DNA from: Pseudomonas sp. SCA2728.1_7 | GTDB lineage: Bacteria; Pseudomonadota; Gammaproteobacteria; Pseudomonadales; Pseudomonadaceae | Length of the DNA: 64,000 nucleotides | NCBI RefSeq assembly: GCF_018138145.1 | Contig: NZ_CP073104.1 | Coordinates: forward strand, 620,001-684,000 | Direction of reading: 5' to 3' | Part shown: piece by piece, positions 17,781-28,124 of the stretch | How positions within the stretch are numbered: position 1 is the stretch's first letter | Layout of the letters: every line of letters starts with the position of its first letter | Notes under the pieces: model-generated | Told to the model about the DNA's origin: nothing | What the model saw: only the letters and a program-made list of their open reading frames with translations | The model's database searches: none | Program-made: the position numbers and the translations under genes

Positions 17781-17960
17781 GCCCCTCACCCTAACCCTCT
17801 CCCAGAGGGAGAGGGGACTGACCGAGTTGGATGTTCGAGATCCGCCGACCTGACCTTTCTGCGTTGAATCCATAATCGACTCGATTTTTCAGGTCGACGT
17901 ATAGCTTGAGACACCTCGGTCGGCCCCCTCTCCTCGGGGAGAGGGCTGGGGTGAGGGGGA
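17781..17960. repeat. Composite inverted-repeat element, copy A (about 180 bp)
   Basis: Outer ends are complementary: CCCCTCACCCTAACCCTCTCC at the left, GAGAGGGCTGGGGTGAGGGG at the right. Inside lie CCGACCTGA and TCAGGTCG, another complementary pair, and a CTCGGTCGG motif. The same parts in the same order recur at 53938-54262. No ORF is present. It resembles a small non-autonomous mobile element rather than a REP pair. Confidence 0.7.
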
Positions 17961-17980
17961 GCTCACCAGAATTACACGGA

Positions 17981-19615
17981 TCAGACGCGGAACTGGCGCA
18001 GAAGGCCGTTGAGTTGTTCGCTCAATTGGCCGAGGCGTACGCTGGCCGCACTCGACTGCTCGGCCGCGATCGCCGTGCTGTGCGAGAGGCCGGCGGCCTG
18101 TGTCACGTTCTGATTGATGTCCTCGACCACATGCGCCTGCTGCAACGTAGCGCTGGCAATCGACGCATTCAGACCATTGAGATTGCGCAGTGCCTGGCCA
18201 ATCGCATTCAGACTGGCGCCGGCCAGCCCGGCTTGTTCGATGGTCAATTGCGACGCCTTGCTGCTGTCGCCGATCACCTTCACGGCGGCTTCGGAATGGT
18301 TCTGCAGGCGCTCGATCATCGACTGGATTTCCGCGGTCGACTTCTGCGTGCGCTGCGCCAGCAAGCGCACTTCGTCCGCCACCACGGCAAAGCCGCGACC
18401 TTGCTCACCGGCCCGGGCTGCTTCGATCGCGGCGTTGAGCGCGAGCAGGTTGGTCTGCTCGGCAATCGAGCGGATCACTTCCAATACGCTGCCGATCTGC
18501 GTGCTTTCGGCCGCCAGGGTGCGAATCACTTCAACCGCTTGATCAATGGTGCCGGACAGCTTGTCGATCTGCTGCAAGCTGCCATCGATGTTGATCTGAC
18601 CCTGTTGCGCCTGCGCTTCGGCGTCGCGCATTTCCGCGGCGGCGTGTTCGGCGTTCTTCGCCACATCTTGCACGCCATAGGTCACCTCGTTGATCGCCGT
18701 GGCCACCAGTTCCATCTGCTGCGACTGCTGCTGGCTGCGTTGCTGGGCCTGCGAGGCGTCGTTGCCCAGTTCGCTGGACGACTGGCCCAAAGCGCTGGCC
18801 GACACCTGCAAATCACCGATCACCCGGCGTAGTTTGGCGGTAAAGGCGTTGAAGTGATGCGCCAGTTCAGTGACCTCATCCTTGCCATGGGTATCGAGGC
18901 TGCGCGTCAGGTCGCTTTCGCCACTGGCGATGTTGGCCATGGCGTTCACGGTTTCCTGCAGCGGGCGCACAATGCTGCGCGCGATCAGGATCACCAGCAG
19001 CGCCATGATCACGGCAATCGCCAGGCCGATGACGGTGGCCTTGATCACTTGGCCCTGGAATTCCGCCTGGACGTCGTCGACGTAAACCCCGGAGCCGAGC
19101 ACCCAGCCCCACGGTTCGAACAGTTTGACGTAAGAAGTCTTGGCCACCGGCTCACTGGCACCCGGTTTTGGCCAGCGGTAATCGACCATGCCGGCGCCTT
19201 TGGCCTTGGCGATGGCAACCATTTCGTTGAACACCGCAAAACCGTCCGGATCGCGGATCGCCGAGAGGTTCTGGCCTTCGAGTTTCGGGTTGGTAGGGTG
19301 CATGACCATCACGGGCGTAAGGTCGTTGATCCAGAAGTAATCGCTCTGGTCGTAACGCAGACCACGAATGGCGGTGAGGGCCTGTTTCTGCGCGGCGTCT
19401 TTTGTCAGCGTGCCGGCGGTTTCGAGGTCGTGGTAATAGGTCAGCAGGCCGCTGGCGGTCTGCACCACGTGTTGGGTTTTCTGGGCCTTGGCGTGATAGA
19501 GATCGTCGTGGATCTGCTTGAGCATCAACATGCCCAAGGTCAGCAACATGACCACCGCCACAATCAAGATGAGCCACAAGCGTCGGCTGATCGACACACT
19601 GCGCAAGCTGTTCAT
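17981..19615 (-). CDS. Methyl-accepting chemotaxis protein with Cache sensor domain
   Basis: Transmembrane chemoreceptor of 544 residues. Membrane segment 1 is about 12-31, followed by a periplasmic single-Cache-type domain (about 35-185, with the [15 protein letters not shown] signature), membrane segment 2 about 190-213, HAMP, and a cytoplasmic signalling domain with the conserved hairpin tip [20 protein letters not shown]. Such domains often bind small organic acids, but the ligand cannot be read from sequence. The ATG at 19615 follows CGGAG. There is no CheR-docking pentapeptide at the C terminus (ends LRQFRV). Confidence 0.93.
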   Translation of the reverse strand: MNSLRSVSISRRLWLILIVAVVMLLTLGMLMLKQIHDDLYHAKAQKTQHVVQTASGLLTYYHDLETAGTLTKDAAQKQALTAIRGLRYDQSDYFWINDLTPVMVMHPTNPKLEGQNLSAIRDPDGFAVFNEMVAIAKAKGAGMVDYRWPKPGASEPVAKTSYVKLFEPWGWVLGSGVYVDDVQAEFQGQVIKATVIGLAIAVIMALLVILIARSIVRPLQETVNAMANIASGESDLTRSLDTHGKDEVTELAHHFNAFTAKLRRVIGDLQVSASALGQSSSELGNDASQAQQRSQQQSQQMELVATAINEVTYGVQDVAKNAEHAAAEMRDAEAQAQQGQINIDGSLQQIDKLSGTIDQAVEVIRTLAAESTQIGSVLEVIRSIAEQTNLLALNAAIEAARAGEQGRGFAVVADEVRLLAQRTQKSTAEIQSMIERLQNHSEAAVKVIGDSSKASQLTIEQAGLAGASLNAIGQALRNLNGLNASIASATLQQAHVVEDINQNVTQAAGLSHSTAIAAEQSSAASVRLGQLSEQLNGLLRQFRV

Positions 19616-19919
19616 AACGCTGTCACTCCGGATTCTTTTTCTTGTAATAAACGACCGCCAGTATCCAACCACGATTTCGTGAGCGGGCATACGCGACCCA
19701 AGTCGTATAACGCGGCAGCGCTATTAAGGCTTGTCTGTTAGGATTTCGGCCCCGCGCGTGAAAACCTGAATCCAAATTGATATTTCACGGAATTTTGACC
19801 GTTTCGTGTGGATCCTGTGCGCGCGGAATCGGTACAGCCACAACCAGCTACGCTGATCGCAGTGAACGTAAAAAAATACTATCGGGGCATGCCGGCGCGC
19901 ATCGCTCTTTGGGGGATTG
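19616..19919. other. Divergent intergenic region, 304 bp
   Basis: Separates the chemoreceptor from uppP and must hold both promoters. Only a short palindrome (CACGA-TT-TCGTG, 19670-19681) stands out; no clear promoter or RNA element was recognised. Confidence 0.5.
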
Positions 19920-20750
19920 ATGGATCTTTGGACGGCCTTGCAGGCACTGATACTAGGAGTTGTAGAAGGGCTGACGGAGTTTTTGCCCATTTCCAGTACC
20001 GGACACCAGATCATTGTTGCCGACTTGCTCGAATTCGGCGGCGAACGGGCCATGGCGTTCAATATCATCATCCAGCTCGGCGCGATCCTCGCGGTGGTCT
20101 GGGAGTTTCGCCGGAAGATTTTCGATGTGGTCATCGGTTTGCCGACACAGCCGAGCGCACGGCGTTTTACCGCCAACCTGCTGATCGCGTTTCTGCCCGC
20201 CGTGGTGCTGGGCGTGATCTTTGCCGACCTGATCCACGAATATCTGTTCAATCCGATTACCGTCGCGGCCGCGCTGGTGGTAGGCGGCATCATCATGTTG
20301 TGGGCGGAAAAGCGTGAGCATGAAGTGCATGCCGAAACGGTCGACGAGATCACCTGGAAAGATGCCTTGAAGGTCGGCTTCGCCCAGTGTCTGGCGATGA
20401 TTCCCGGCACTTCGCGCTCCGGCTCGACGATCATTGGCGGGTTGCTGTTCGGCCTGTCGCGCAAGACCGCCACCGAGTTTTCCTTCTTCCTCGCGATGCC
20501 GACCATGGTCGGTGCGGCGGTTTACTCGGGCTACAAGTACCGCGACCTGTTTGTCCCGGCGGACTTCCCGGTGTTCGCCATCGGTTTCGTCACCGCGTTC
20601 ATCTTCGCCATGATCGCCGTGCGCGGCCTGCTCAAGTTCATTGCCAGCCACAGCTATGCGGCGTTCGCCTGGTATCGGATCGTGTTTGGTCTGGTGATTC
20701 TGGCGACGTGGCAGTTTGGCTGGATCGATTGGGCAGCGGCCAAACCATGA
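19920..20750 (+). CDS. uppP: Undecaprenyl-diphosphatase UppP (BacA)
   Basis: Integral membrane enzyme that removes a phosphate from undecaprenyl diphosphate to recycle the lipid carrier for peptidoglycan and other surface polymers. The 276-residue product has both family signatures: [14 protein letters not shown] (Glu16, Glu20, His29) and the phosphate-binding PGTSRSGST near residue 161. The ATG at 19920 was chosen over a TTG one codon upstream; a GGGGG stretch precedes it. The stop overlaps the start of the next gene (ATGA). Confidence 0.95.
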   Translation: MDLWTALQALILGVVEGLTEFLPISSTGHQIIVADLLEFGGERAMAFNIIIQLGAILAVVWEFRRKIFDVVIGLPTQPSARRFTANLLIAFLPAVVLGVIFADLIHEYLFNPITVAAALVVGGIIMLWAEKREHEVHAETVDEITWKDALKVGFAQCLAMIPGTSRSGSTIIGGLLFGLSRKTATEFSFFLAMPTMVGAAVYSGYKYRDLFVPADFPVFAIGFVTAFIFAMIAVRGLLKFIASHSYAAFAWYRIVFGLVILATWQFGWIDWAAAKP

Positions 20751-21178
20751 GTGTTTCCCGCGCACGCCGGCCCGAAGGACGACCTTCGGGCGGCAACAAC
20801 GTCCAGAACCTGAAGCTGAAACTGCTGGTTCTGCTGATCGTCTGCGCACTGCCGCTGTTCGGCTCTGTATCGATGTGGCTGCGCGGGATCTCGTTGGTGC
20901 CGTTGGCCGCTTACGGGATCGTCAGCGTGCTGGCGTTCTTCATGTACTGGGCCGACAAGCGCAAGGCGCGCACGGATGCCTGGCGCACCCCGGAGAACGT
21001 TCTGCATGCCGTGGAACTGGCCGGCGGCTGGCCGGGCGCGTTGATTGCCCAGCAGGTGTTCCGGCACAAGACGCGCAAGGTCTCGTTTCAGATTCTGTTC
21101 TGGGTGATTGTCGTGTTGCACCAAGTGTTCTGGATCGACCAGCTGTTTCTCGGCTCGAATCTGCTGACGCTGTTCTGA
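20747..21178 (+). CDS. DUF1294-type small membrane protein
   Basis: A 143-residue protein with a basic, disordered N terminus (about 1-20) and about four membrane segments. The region MYWADKRKA and, further on, [17 protein letters not shown] with [10 protein letters not shown] match the DUF1294 family, often fused to cold-shock domains in other bacteria; here the cold-shock domain is absent. The ATG overlaps the uppP stop by four bases, so it is translationally coupled to uppP. Function unknown. Confidence 0.82.
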   Translation: MSVSRARRPEGRPSGGNNVQNLKLKLLVLLIVCALPLFGSVSMWLRGISLVPLAAYGIVSVLAFFMYWADKRKARTDAWRTPENVLHAVELAGGWPGALIAQQVFRHKTRKVSFQILFWVIVVLHQVFWIDQLFLGSNLLTLF

Positions 21179-21196
21179 ATACACCGCAATTCCCTA

Positions 21197-21285
21197 TGTA
21201 GGAGTGAGCCTGCTCGCGATAGCGGAGTGTCAGTTGGAATTTCTTTGACTGACACTCCGCTATCGCGAGCAGGCTCACTCCTACA
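21197..21285. repeat. REPIN-like hairpin with a perfect 37-bp stem
   Basis: TGTAGGAGTGAGCCTGCTCG and onward is exactly complementary to its partner over 37 bases, with a 15-base loop. It sits between the convergent ends of the DUF1294 gene and the YjbR-type gene. Confidence 0.88.
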
Positions 21286-21295
21286 GGGATCGGGT

Positions 21296-21655
21296 TTACA
21301 GCAATAAACCGATTTGGGTCTTTTTCGGCAACTTGCTCACCACCAATTGATGCGAACGCTGCAACAACCCCTGCAATTCCTCTGCACCCAGCGGGTAGGG
21401 CGGATGCATGATGATCCACTGCGCCCGCGCCAGATACGGCGCCGGGTGAATGCCCGGGCGGTCGCAATGGCCGAGAAACAGATCCTTGTCGACCTTGAAC
21501 GCCAGTGAATCTCCGCGCAGCCCCTGCAAGGCAAACATCTTGTTGCCGGCAATCGAAAACACCCGCACGCCACCCCACTTGTAATCTTCCCGAGCGCCCG
21601 GCAATGCCAGGCAGAACGCCGCGACGTCGGCTTCGCTCATCTTTCCCTTGCTCAT
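21296..21655 (-). CDS. MmcQ/YjbR-family protein
   Basis: A 119-residue protein with the MmcQ/YjbR fold pattern: N-terminal CLALPGAREDYKWG, then KMFALQ, FKVD and the C-terminal LLQRSHQLVVSKLPKK. The family is annotated as DNA-binding-like, but its cellular role is poorly known. Its ATG overlaps the stop of the LysR gene (ATGA), so both are made from one message. A start five codons later (MSEADV) is also possible. Confidence 0.85.
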   Translation of the reverse strand: MSKGKMSEADVAAFCLALPGAREDYKWGGVRVFSIAGNKMFALQGLRGDSLAFKVDKDLFLGHCDRPGIHPAPYLARAQWIIMHPPYPLGAEELQGLLQRSHQLVVSKLPKKTQIGLLL

Positions 21656-22560
21656 AACAACCGCTCCCCACAGGCATTGAACGATTCGACCAGATGATCG
21701 ATCCACGCGCGCACTGCCGGCATCACCCCGCGTCGATGCGGATACACCGCTTGCAGCCAGCCGCCAGGCAATGACCACTCTGGCAGCATCTGCACCAGCG
21801 TGCCGTTTCTCAGTTCCTCTTCGCAATACATCATCGGCAGTAGAGTGAAACCCTGACCGGCCAGCACGCAGGCCTTGCGCACAATAAAGTCATCGATGCC
21901 CAGGCGCGCCTCCATGTTCAACTCGAAGCTTTCACCCTGTTGATCAAGCAAGCGCACATGCACCATGCGATCCGCCTCCAGCGCGCCGAGCACCGGTAGA
22001 TTTTTCAGGTCTTGCGGATGATTGATCGTCTGGCCCTGTAAAAACGCCGGACTGGCTACTACAACCATTTGCGCCTGACGCAAGCGTCGAGTGACCAGCA
22101 ACGGGTCTTCATCACCGTGTTCACGCACGCGCAGCGCCACATCAAAACCTTCGCCGACCAGATCGACCCGGCGATTGAGCAGGACGACTTCCAGTTGCAC
22201 CTGTGGGAATTTGCCTAAAAATTCGCTGATGACCCACGGCAACATTTCCCGGGCCAGACCGGTAGGGCATGACACCCGCAAACGTCCACGCGGCTCGCTC
22301 GACATGCTCGCCACCGCTTCATCGGCCATTTCTGCTTCGAGCAACATGGCCTGGCAGTGACGCAGATAACGTTCGCCAACGGCGGTGAGATTGAGTTGCC
22401 GGGTGGTGCGTTGCAGCAAACGCGCGCCTAGGCGTTCTTCCAGTTCGGCAATGCGCCGTGACAGGCGTGACTTGGGAATCCCGAGCAATCGCCCGGCCGC
22501 GGCAAAACCGCCGGCCTCGACGACTTTGGCGAAATAGTAGAGATCGTTGAGGTCTTGCAT
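21652..22560 (-). CDS. LysR-family transcriptional regulator
   Basis: A 302-residue regulator with an N-terminal winged helix-turn-helix (about 1-60: DLNDLYYFAKVVEAGGFAAA, then SRLSRRIAELEERLGARLLQR) and a periplasmic-binding-like effector domain. It is divergent from azoR with 127 bases between starts, the usual LysR arrangement, so azoR is its probable target (inference). The ATG at 22560 was chosen over a TTG four codons upstream. It is followed by a four-base overlap with the YjbR-type gene. Confidence 0.9.
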   Translation of the reverse strand: MQDLNDLYYFAKVVEAGGFAAAGRLLGIPKSRLSRRIAELEERLGARLLQRTTRQLNLTAVGERYLRHCQAMLLEAEMADEAVASMSSEPRGRLRVSCPTGLAREMLPWVISEFLGKFPQVQLEVVLLNRRVDLVGEGFDVALRVREHGDEDPLLVTRRLRQAQMVVVASPAFLQGQTINHPQDLKNLPVLGALEADRMVHVRLLDQQGESFELNMEARLGIDDFIVRKACVLAGQGFTLLPMMYCEEELRNGTLVQMLPEWSLPGGWLQAVYPHRRGVMPAVRAWIDHLVESFNACGERLL

Positions 22561-22687
22561 AGGGAAATCCAACTGTTCTATCAGTGGGACAAACTATCGC
22601 ATTTAAGGCGGCTAATCATCCATTGGTTTCTTGCGTAGGATTGTCTCCATTCCGTCGCCACCGGCGATTCCTTCCAGGAGATTCCAC

Positions 22688-23299
22688 ATGAAACTGCTGC
22701 ATATCGATTCGAGCATTCTGGGCGACAACTCGGCTTCCCGTCAGTTGAGCAGCGAAGTCGTCAAAGCCTGGCAAGCCGCCGAGCCAAGCGCCGTGGTGAC
22801 CTACCGTGACCTGGCCGCCGACGCCATCAGCCACTTCTCGTCGACTACTCTGGTCGCCGCCGGCACCACCGCTGAGCTGCGTAACGCCGCACAACAGCAC
22901 GAAGCCGAACTGAGCGCTTCGACCCTGGCCGAATTCATCGCTGCCGACGCCGTCGTCATCGCCGCACCGATGTACAACTTCACCGTACCGACCCAACTCA
23001 AAGCGTGGATCGACCGCGTTGCCGTCGCCGGTCAAACCTTCCGTTACACCGAAGCCGGCCCTGAAGGCCTGTGCGGTGGCAAGAAAGTGGTGATCGTTTC
23101 CACCGCTGGCGGTATTCATGCCGGTCAGGCCAGCGGCATCGCTCACGAAGAATACCTGAAGCTGGTGTTGGGCTTCCTCGGCATCACCGACATCGAAATC
23201 GTCCGTGCCGAAGGCCTGGCGTATGGCGACGAAGTGCGCAACAACGCCATGACCGCCGCTCAAGCGAAAATCAGCGAGCAATTGTTCGCCGCGGCGTAA
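22688..23299 (+). CDS. azoR: FMN-dependent NADH:quinone/azo reductase AzoR
   Basis: Flavodoxin-fold reductase of 203 residues that reduces quinones and azo compounds with NADH. Family features are the N-terminal flavin-phosphate loop ([17 protein letters not shown]), the [17 protein letters not shown] motif contacting the flavin and [10 protein letters not shown]. The ATG at 22688 follows an AGGAG site at ideal spacing; the longer frame upstream is spurious. It is divergent from a LysR regulator and is followed by a strong terminator. Confidence 0.92.
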   Translation: MKLLHIDSSILGDNSASRQLSSEVVKAWQAAEPSAVVTYRDLAADAISHFSSTTLVAAGTTAELRNAAQQHEAELSASTLAEFIAADAVVIAAPMYNFTVPTQLKAWIDRVAVAGQTFRYTEAGPEGLCGGKKVVIVSTAGGIHAGQASGIAHEEYLKLVLGFLGITDIEIVRAEGLAYGDEVRNNAMTAAQAKISEQLFAAA

Positions 23300-23337
23300 G
23301 GCTTGCGTAAAGAACAGCTGTTGTTCAGGTAACACTC

Positions 23338-23385
23338 AAAAAACTCTGTATTCTGGTTCCGCAAGGGGCGAATACGGAGTTTTTT
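23338..23385. terminator. Bidirectional terminator after azoR
   Basis: Long inverted repeat AAAAAACTCTGTATTC...GAATACGGAGTTTTTT with one mismatch, flanked by A and T runs on both sides. Confidence 0.85.
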
Positions 23386-23535
23386 GTTTCTGGCTGTTAC
23401 ATAATCTGGCCCGGGTTATGCAGTCACACAATCAGCGTCTGAGTGCATTGTCGTACCGAAACGCCGAATCCCCGGCGTTTCAGGCCCGCAACGCAACGGA
23501 ACTTTCGATTGAGTCACAACAGGGTGGGGCATCCC

Positions 23536-24573
23536 ATGATGCGTCTTTGTGCAACGTTACTGATTTGCCTGCTGGGCAGCTTTAACACAGTGCACGCTGC
23601 GCCTGGACGGCACCCGGTGTGGAGCGTCGGCTACCACGAGATGACGTTTCTCGATCCGCTGGACCTGCAACCAATGCGCGCCATCGCCTTCTATCCTTCA
23701 AGCGACCGCGAGCACATGAGTCTGCTCGAGGGGTACTCCGTCGAGGCTGGCGAAGACACCAAAGTCGCCATCGGCCGTTTTCCGATGCTAATGCTCTCCC
23801 ACGGCAACACCGGCACGCCGCTGGCGTTGCACGATCTCGCGACATCGCTGGCACGCAAAGGCTTTGTCGTGGTGGCGGTGATCCACCCAGGCGACAACTC
23901 CAAAGATCACAGCCGATTGGGCACCCTGAGTAATCTCTACGGGCGGCCGATCCAGATTTCCGAAGCTATCACCGCGACCCTTGGCGACCCCATGCTTGCG
24001 CCGTACGTCAACGCCGATCAGGTCGGGGTAATTGGTTATTCGGCGGGAGGCGAAACGGCGTTGATCCTGTCCGGGGCGCAACCGGATCTGGATCGTCTGC
24101 GTCGTTACTGTCAGGAGCGTCCGGATGATCGTGATGCCTGCAATACGCAGGGTGAGTTGATCGTCGATCGCGATGACCTGCAACCGGTGGCTGATCCGCG
24201 TGTTCACGCGTTGCTGTTGATGGCGCCGCTGAGCTTGAAGTTTGGTCGCCACACCCTCGCCGATGTGCATGTGCCGGTGCTGCTTTACAGCGGCGATGGC
24301 GACAAACTGGTGGCCTTCGACAAGAACGCTGCAGCGCTGGCGCGCAAACTGCCGACGGCGCCGGATTTCAAATTACTGGCCGGGGCAGGGCACTTCGTCT
24401 TTATGGCGCCGTGCAACGAAGAGCAGATTCGCGCGATGCCGGCGTTGTGTACCGATGCTGATGGCGTGGATCGCGAGGATATTCACCGCAACCTCATCTC
24501 CGAGGCCGGGCGTTTCTTCTCGCATGCTTTGGGCAAACCGACCCGGGCGGGCATGCAAACCGCGGATCAATAA
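23536..24573 (+). CDS. Secreted alpha/beta hydrolase (dienelactone hydrolase / PAF-acetylhydrolase-like)
   Basis: A 345-residue exported hydrolase. The signal peptide is about residues 1-21 (ending TVHA). The nucleophile elbow is GYSAGG (Ser169) and the catalytic His is probably His286 in GAGHFVF, giving the alpha/beta hydrolase triad order. The MLSHGNTGTPLALHDLA segment would form the oxyanion hole. Substrate unknown; relatives include short-chain esterases and platelet-activating-factor acetylhydrolase-like enzymes. The ATG at 23536 is the start that places the signal peptide at the N terminus. Confidence 0.82.
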   Translation: MMRLCATLLICLLGSFNTVHAAPGRHPVWSVGYHEMTFLDPLDLQPMRAIAFYPSSDREHMSLLEGYSVEAGEDTKVAIGRFPMLMLSHGNTGTPLALHDLATSLARKGFVVVAVIHPGDNSKDHSRLGTLSNLYGRPIQISEAITATLGDPMLAPYVNADQVGVIGYSAGGETALILSGAQPDLDRLRRYCQERPDDRDACNTQGELIVDRDDLQPVADPRVHALLLMAPLSLKFGRHTLADVHVPVLLYSGDGDKLVAFDKNAAALARKLPTAPDFKLLAGAGHFVFMAPCNEEQIRAMPALCTDADGVDREDIHRNLISEAGRFFSHALGKPTRAGMQTADQ

Positions 24574-24583
24574 CCCCGCAAAT

Positions 24584-24680
24584 CCCCTGTAGGAGTGAGC
24601 CTGCTCGCGATGGCGGTGTGTCAGAAAAGAAAATGTCGACTGACACACCGCTATCGCGAGCAGGCTCACTCCTACAGGGG
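24584..24680. repeat. REPIN-like hairpin
   Basis: CCCCTGTAGGAGTGAGCCTG...AGGCTCACTCCTACAGGGG inverted pair, extended inside by TGTGTCAG/CTGACACA. Lies between convergent genes. Confidence 0.85.
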
Positions 24681-24693
24681 GCCGTGTCGGACT

Positions 24694-25881
24694 TCAGATT
24701 GTTGCACGGCGCTGCAGCAGCAGAGTCAGCCCCAACCCAATCACCGACAACAACGCCGCACTGAAGAATATCCACGAATACCCCAGATTCAACGCCACCG
24801 CGCCCATCAACGGCCCGGCAATCGCCAGCGCCAGATCGAAGAACACCGCATAAGCGCCCAACCCGGAACCACGACTGGAACTGGGCACCTGCTTGATCGC
24901 CTCGACACCCAACGCCGGGTACACCAGCGACAAACCAAACCCCGCTAGCCCCGCGCCGATCAAGGCGAACGCGGTCGACGGCGCCAGCCACAACAGCACC
25001 AGCCCCAAGGTTTCGATGGTCATACACGCGATGGCGGACCTGAACCCGCCAAACCGACTGATCGCCGAGATAAACATCAGCCGCGACAGGATGAAGCACA
25101 CACCAAACACCGTCAGGCAATACGCCGCGCCGGTCCAGCCACGGTTGAGGTAATAGAGGGTGATGAACGTGGTCAGCGTGCCGTAGCCGATCGAGGCCAG
25201 GGTCAGGCTGGCGCCATACGGAGCGATTCGCCCGAACACTGCCCAGAACGGCAGCCGTTCTCCGCGTATCACCGGTACCGAAGGTTTATTGCGAATCAGC
25301 AGCAGTGCACCGGCCGCCAGCACGGCCAGCGCGATGCCGAGGCTGGTGAAGCCGTATTCGGCGACCATCACCACCCCTAATGGCGCACCAATGGCAATCG
25401 CGCCATAGGAAGCGATGCCGTTCCAGCCAATCGATTTTGCCGTGTGTTCGACGCCGACCTGGCCCATGCACCAACTGATGGTGCCGACGCCGATCAAGCC
25501 CTGCGCGATACCGAGCAGCAAACGGCCGATAATCAGAATGATCAGGCTGGTCAGCGCAAAGTCCTGTAGCAGCGTGGAGACCAGCGTCAGCAGGCCGCTG
25601 AGGACAATCCCCCACAAGCCATAAATGATCGCTCGCTTAGTCCCGATCGTATCCGACATACGCCCGGCCATCGGCCGGCTGAGCAGGGTGGCCAGGTACT
25701 GCGAGCCGATCACCAGCCCGGCAACCACCGCGCTGAAACCCAGTTGCTCATGCACATAACCGGGCAACACCGCGATCGGCAGGCCGATGCAGAGGAAGGC
25801 AATAAAGGTGTAGAACACGATGGAAACGATCTGCAGGGTGATCGCCATGGAGCTTTGCGGTGGCAGTTGCTGCGCAGACAT
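24694..25881 (-). CDS. MFS transporter (YhhS/YfcJ-like)
   Basis: A 395-residue major facilitator with 12 predicted membrane segments. The loop after helix 2 reads SRPMAGRMSDTIGTKR, the MFS signature between helices 2 and 3. Overall pattern, including GISWCMG-like and NGIASYGAIAIGAPLG segments, is close to the UPF0226 group (YhhS/YfcJ), which are putative drug or sugar exporters. The ATG at 25881 is the only reasonable start. No regulator is adjacent, and no substrate can be assigned. Confidence 0.85.
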   Translation of the reverse strand: MSAQQLPPQSSMAITLQIVSIVFYTFIAFLCIGLPIAVLPGYVHEQLGFSAVVAGLVIGSQYLATLLSRPMAGRMSDTIGTKRAIIYGLWGIVLSGLLTLVSTLLQDFALTSLIILIIGRLLLGIAQGLIGVGTISWCMGQVGVEHTAKSIGWNGIASYGAIAIGAPLGVVMVAEYGFTSLGIALAVLAAGALLLIRNKPSVPVIRGERLPFWAVFGRIAPYGASLTLASIGYGTLTTFITLYYLNRGWTGAAYCLTVFGVCFILSRLMFISAISRFGGFRSAIACMTIETLGLVLLWLAPSTAFALIGAGLAGFGLSLVYPALGVEAIKQVPSSSRGSGLGAYAVFFDLALAIAGPLMGAVALNLGYSWIFFSAALLSVIGLGLTLLLQRRATI

Positions 25882-25994
25882 GAGGACTCGTTCGCGGGCG
25901 GCGGTGGGAGAGTTCGCATCATGGCTTGGGTGTCAGATAAAAGAAAGCAGGCTAACTATTTTTCCTGAGGATTGATCGCGTTGCTGATGGCCCT

Positions 25995-26059
25995 ATCGCG
26001 AGCAGGCTCACTCCTACATTTGAAATGCATTCCCCTGTAGGAGTGAGCCTGCTCGCGAT
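25995..26059. repeat. REP pair, tail-to-tail orientation
   Basis: ATCGCGAGCAGGCTCACTCC...GGAGTGAGCCTGCTCGCGAT with a 17-base centre (about TTTGAAATGCATTCCCC). This is the opposite orientation to the 21197 hairpin; the same centre recurs in other copies. Confidence 0.85.
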
Positions 26060-26096
26060 GGTATCTGAACCAATGAATTTCTAACCGAACACATGC

Positions 26097-26128
26097 AAAA
26101 AGCCCCGTCACACAGGACGGGGCTTTTT
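26097..26128 (-). terminator. Rho-independent terminator of ybiT
   Basis: AAAAAGCCCCGTC, 6-base loop, GACGGGGCTTTTT: a perfect stem with A/T flanks, 30 bases after the ybiT stop. Confidence 0.9.
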
Positions 26129-26157
26129 ATTGAAGCTAACAGCTAGAAGCTGCTTTT

Positions 26158-27744
26158 TTAGAACACTACACCCTGACTACGCAGGTAGTCATCGTAAGTG
26201 CCGCTGAAGTCAGTCACGCCATCCGGGCTCAGCTCGATGATGCGCGTGGCCAGGGACGATACGAACTCACGGTCGTGGCTGACGAAGATCAGCGTGCCCG
26301 GGTAGTTTTCCAGCGCCAGGTTCAGCGCCTCGATCGATTCCATGTCCAAGTGGTTGGTTGGTTCGTCCATGATCAGCACGTTCGGCTTTTGCAGGATCAG
26401 CTTGCCGAACAGCATGCGACCTTGCTCACCACCGGAAATCACTTTGACCGACTTGAGGATCTCGTCGTTGGAGAACAGCATGCGGCCCAAAGTGCCGCGA
26501 ATCATCTGCTCGCCCTGAGTCCACTGACCCATCCAGTCGAACAGGGTAACGTCGTCTTCGAAGTCGTGCGCGTGGTCCTGGGCGTAGTAGCCCAGTTCCG
26601 CGGCGTCGGTCCACTTGATGGCGCCGGCGTCTGGGGTCAGTTCGTTGACCAGGGTGCGCAGCAGCGTGGTTTTGCCGATACCGTTCGGGCCGATGATCGC
26701 TACGCGCTCGCCGGCTTCAACCTGGAAGCTGAAGTCTTTGAACAGGGGTTTGCCGTCGAAGCCTTTGGCCATTTTTTCGACGATGACTGCCTGACGGTGC
26801 AGCTTCTTGTTCTGGTCGAAGCGGATGAACGGGCTCACGCGGCTCGAAGGCTTGACCTCGGCCAGCTGGATCTTGTCGATCGCCTTGGCGCGCGAAGTAG
26901 CCTGCTTGGCTTTCGAGGCGTTGGCCGAGAAGCGGCTGACGAACGATTGCAGCTCGGAAATCTGTGCTTTCTTCTTGGCGTTGTCCGACAGCAGTTGCTC
27001 GCGGGACTGGGTTGCCACGGTCATGTACTCGTCGTAGTTGCCCGGGAACAGACGCAGCTCGCCGTAATCCAGGTCAGCCATGTGCGTGCACACGCTGTTC
27101 AGGAAGTGACGGTCGTGAGAGATGATGATCATCAGGCTGTTACGCTGGGTCAGCACGTTTTCCAGCCAGCGGATGGTGTTGATGTCCAAGTGGTTGGTCG
27201 GTTCGTCGAGCAACAGCACTTCCGGATCGGAGAACAGCGCCTGCGCCAGCAATACGCGCAGTTTCCAGCCTGGCGAGACTTCGCTCATCGGGCCGAAGTG
27301 CTGCTCGATGCCGATACCCAGGCCCAGCAACAGTTCACCGGCACGGGACTCGGCGGTGTAGCCGTCCATTTCGGCGAATTCGGTTTCCAGCTCGGCCACG
27401 GCCATGCCGTCTTCTTCGCTCATTTCCGGCAGCGAGTAGATACGATCGCGCTCGGCCTTGACCTTCCACAGCTCTTCGTGACCCATGATCACGGTGTCGA
27501 TCACGGTGAATTCTTCGTAAGCGAACTGGTCCTGGCGCAATTTACCCAGACGCACGTTCGGCTCGAGCATGACCTGACCGCCGGACGGGTCGAGGTCGCC
27601 GCCGAGGATTTTCATGAAGGTCGACTTGCCGCAACCGTTGGCGCCGATCAGGCCGTAGCGATTGCCCGCACCGAATTTGACCGAAACGTTTTCGAAGAGC
27701 GGCTTGGCGCCGAACTGCATCGTGATGTTAGCTGTAGAAATCAA
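26158..27744 (-). CDS. ybiT: ABC-F ATPase (YbiT-type)
   Basis: Soluble translation-associated ABC-F protein with two nucleotide-binding domains and no membrane part. It has 528 residues, as YbiT does. Walker A motifs are GANGCGKST (about 36-44) and GPNGIGKTT in the second half; each domain has [11 protein letters not shown] or [11 protein letters not shown]. The linker between domains is the P-site tRNA interaction motif region. ABC-F proteins act on the ribosome; YbiT's exact substrate state is less clear than that of EttA. Closed by a strong terminator. Confidence 0.92.
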   Translation of the reverse strand: MISTANITMQFGAKPLFENVSVKFGAGNRYGLIGANGCGKSTFMKILGGDLDPSGGQVMLEPNVRLGKLRQDQFAYEEFTVIDTVIMGHEELWKVKAERDRIYSLPEMSEEDGMAVAELETEFAEMDGYTAESRAGELLLGLGIGIEQHFGPMSEVSPGWKLRVLLAQALFSDPEVLLLDEPTNHLDINTIRWLENVLTQRNSLMIIISHDRHFLNSVCTHMADLDYGELRLFPGNYDEYMTVATQSREQLLSDNAKKKAQISELQSFVSRFSANASKAKQATSRAKAIDKIQLAEVKPSSRVSPFIRFDQNKKLHRQAVIVEKMAKGFDGKPLFKDFSFQVEAGERVAIIGPNGIGKTTLLRTLVNELTPDAGAIKWTDAAELGYYAQDHAHDFEDDVTLFDWMGQWTQGEQMIRGTLGRMLFSNDEILKSVKVISGGEQGRMLFGKLILQKPNVLIMDEPTNHLDMESIEALNLALENYPGTLIFVSHDREFVSSLATRIIELSPDGVTDFSGTYDDYLRSQGVVF

Positions 27745-28124
27745 GAGTTTTTCCTGCGAAGCATTCTTAAAAAGCGAGGGTGCGGCTGCAGCGCTTGGCC
27801 CGAGTCAAAGTGCGCTGAAGCGGGAGAGTCCCGTCATCAACCAAGGGGGGCGCGTAAAGTTTGGCGGCGATTGTACTGGTCTGGCTCTTTAAACGATAGG
27901 GCGATCACGCCACGATCGCCGATTGGCATGATCACGGGACAGTTTTTCACAGTTGAAGATTCACTATCGGTTACAAACTGTGGCTAAAATGCCATCTTTC
28001 ACCGAGCGTCCGGTTACGGCGCGGGCCAGGGACGTGCCATGTGTATTCAGACCACTGCATAAGACGCTGGGCCTCAGGCCGCCGGGTGCGCAGTTTGTTC
28101 ACTTTCTGACGTGTGACGATTTCC
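27745..28124. other. Divergent intergenic region, 380 bp
   Basis: Lies between ybiT and lpxO. It holds a stem-loop GGCGATC/GATCGCC (27900-27920) and a CACAGTT/AACTGTG inverted pair around 27948-27978, followed by a TAAAAT that could be a -10 box toward lpxO. No PmrA- or PhoP-type box was recognised. Confidence 0.45.

Noticed and set aside
26097..26128. Possible small-RNA gene
   Set aside because: The hairpin is explained as the ybiT terminator and no separate promoter is seen.
27900..27920. Riboswitch upstream of lpxO
   Set aside because: Only a simple 7-bp stem is visible; no known aptamer pattern.
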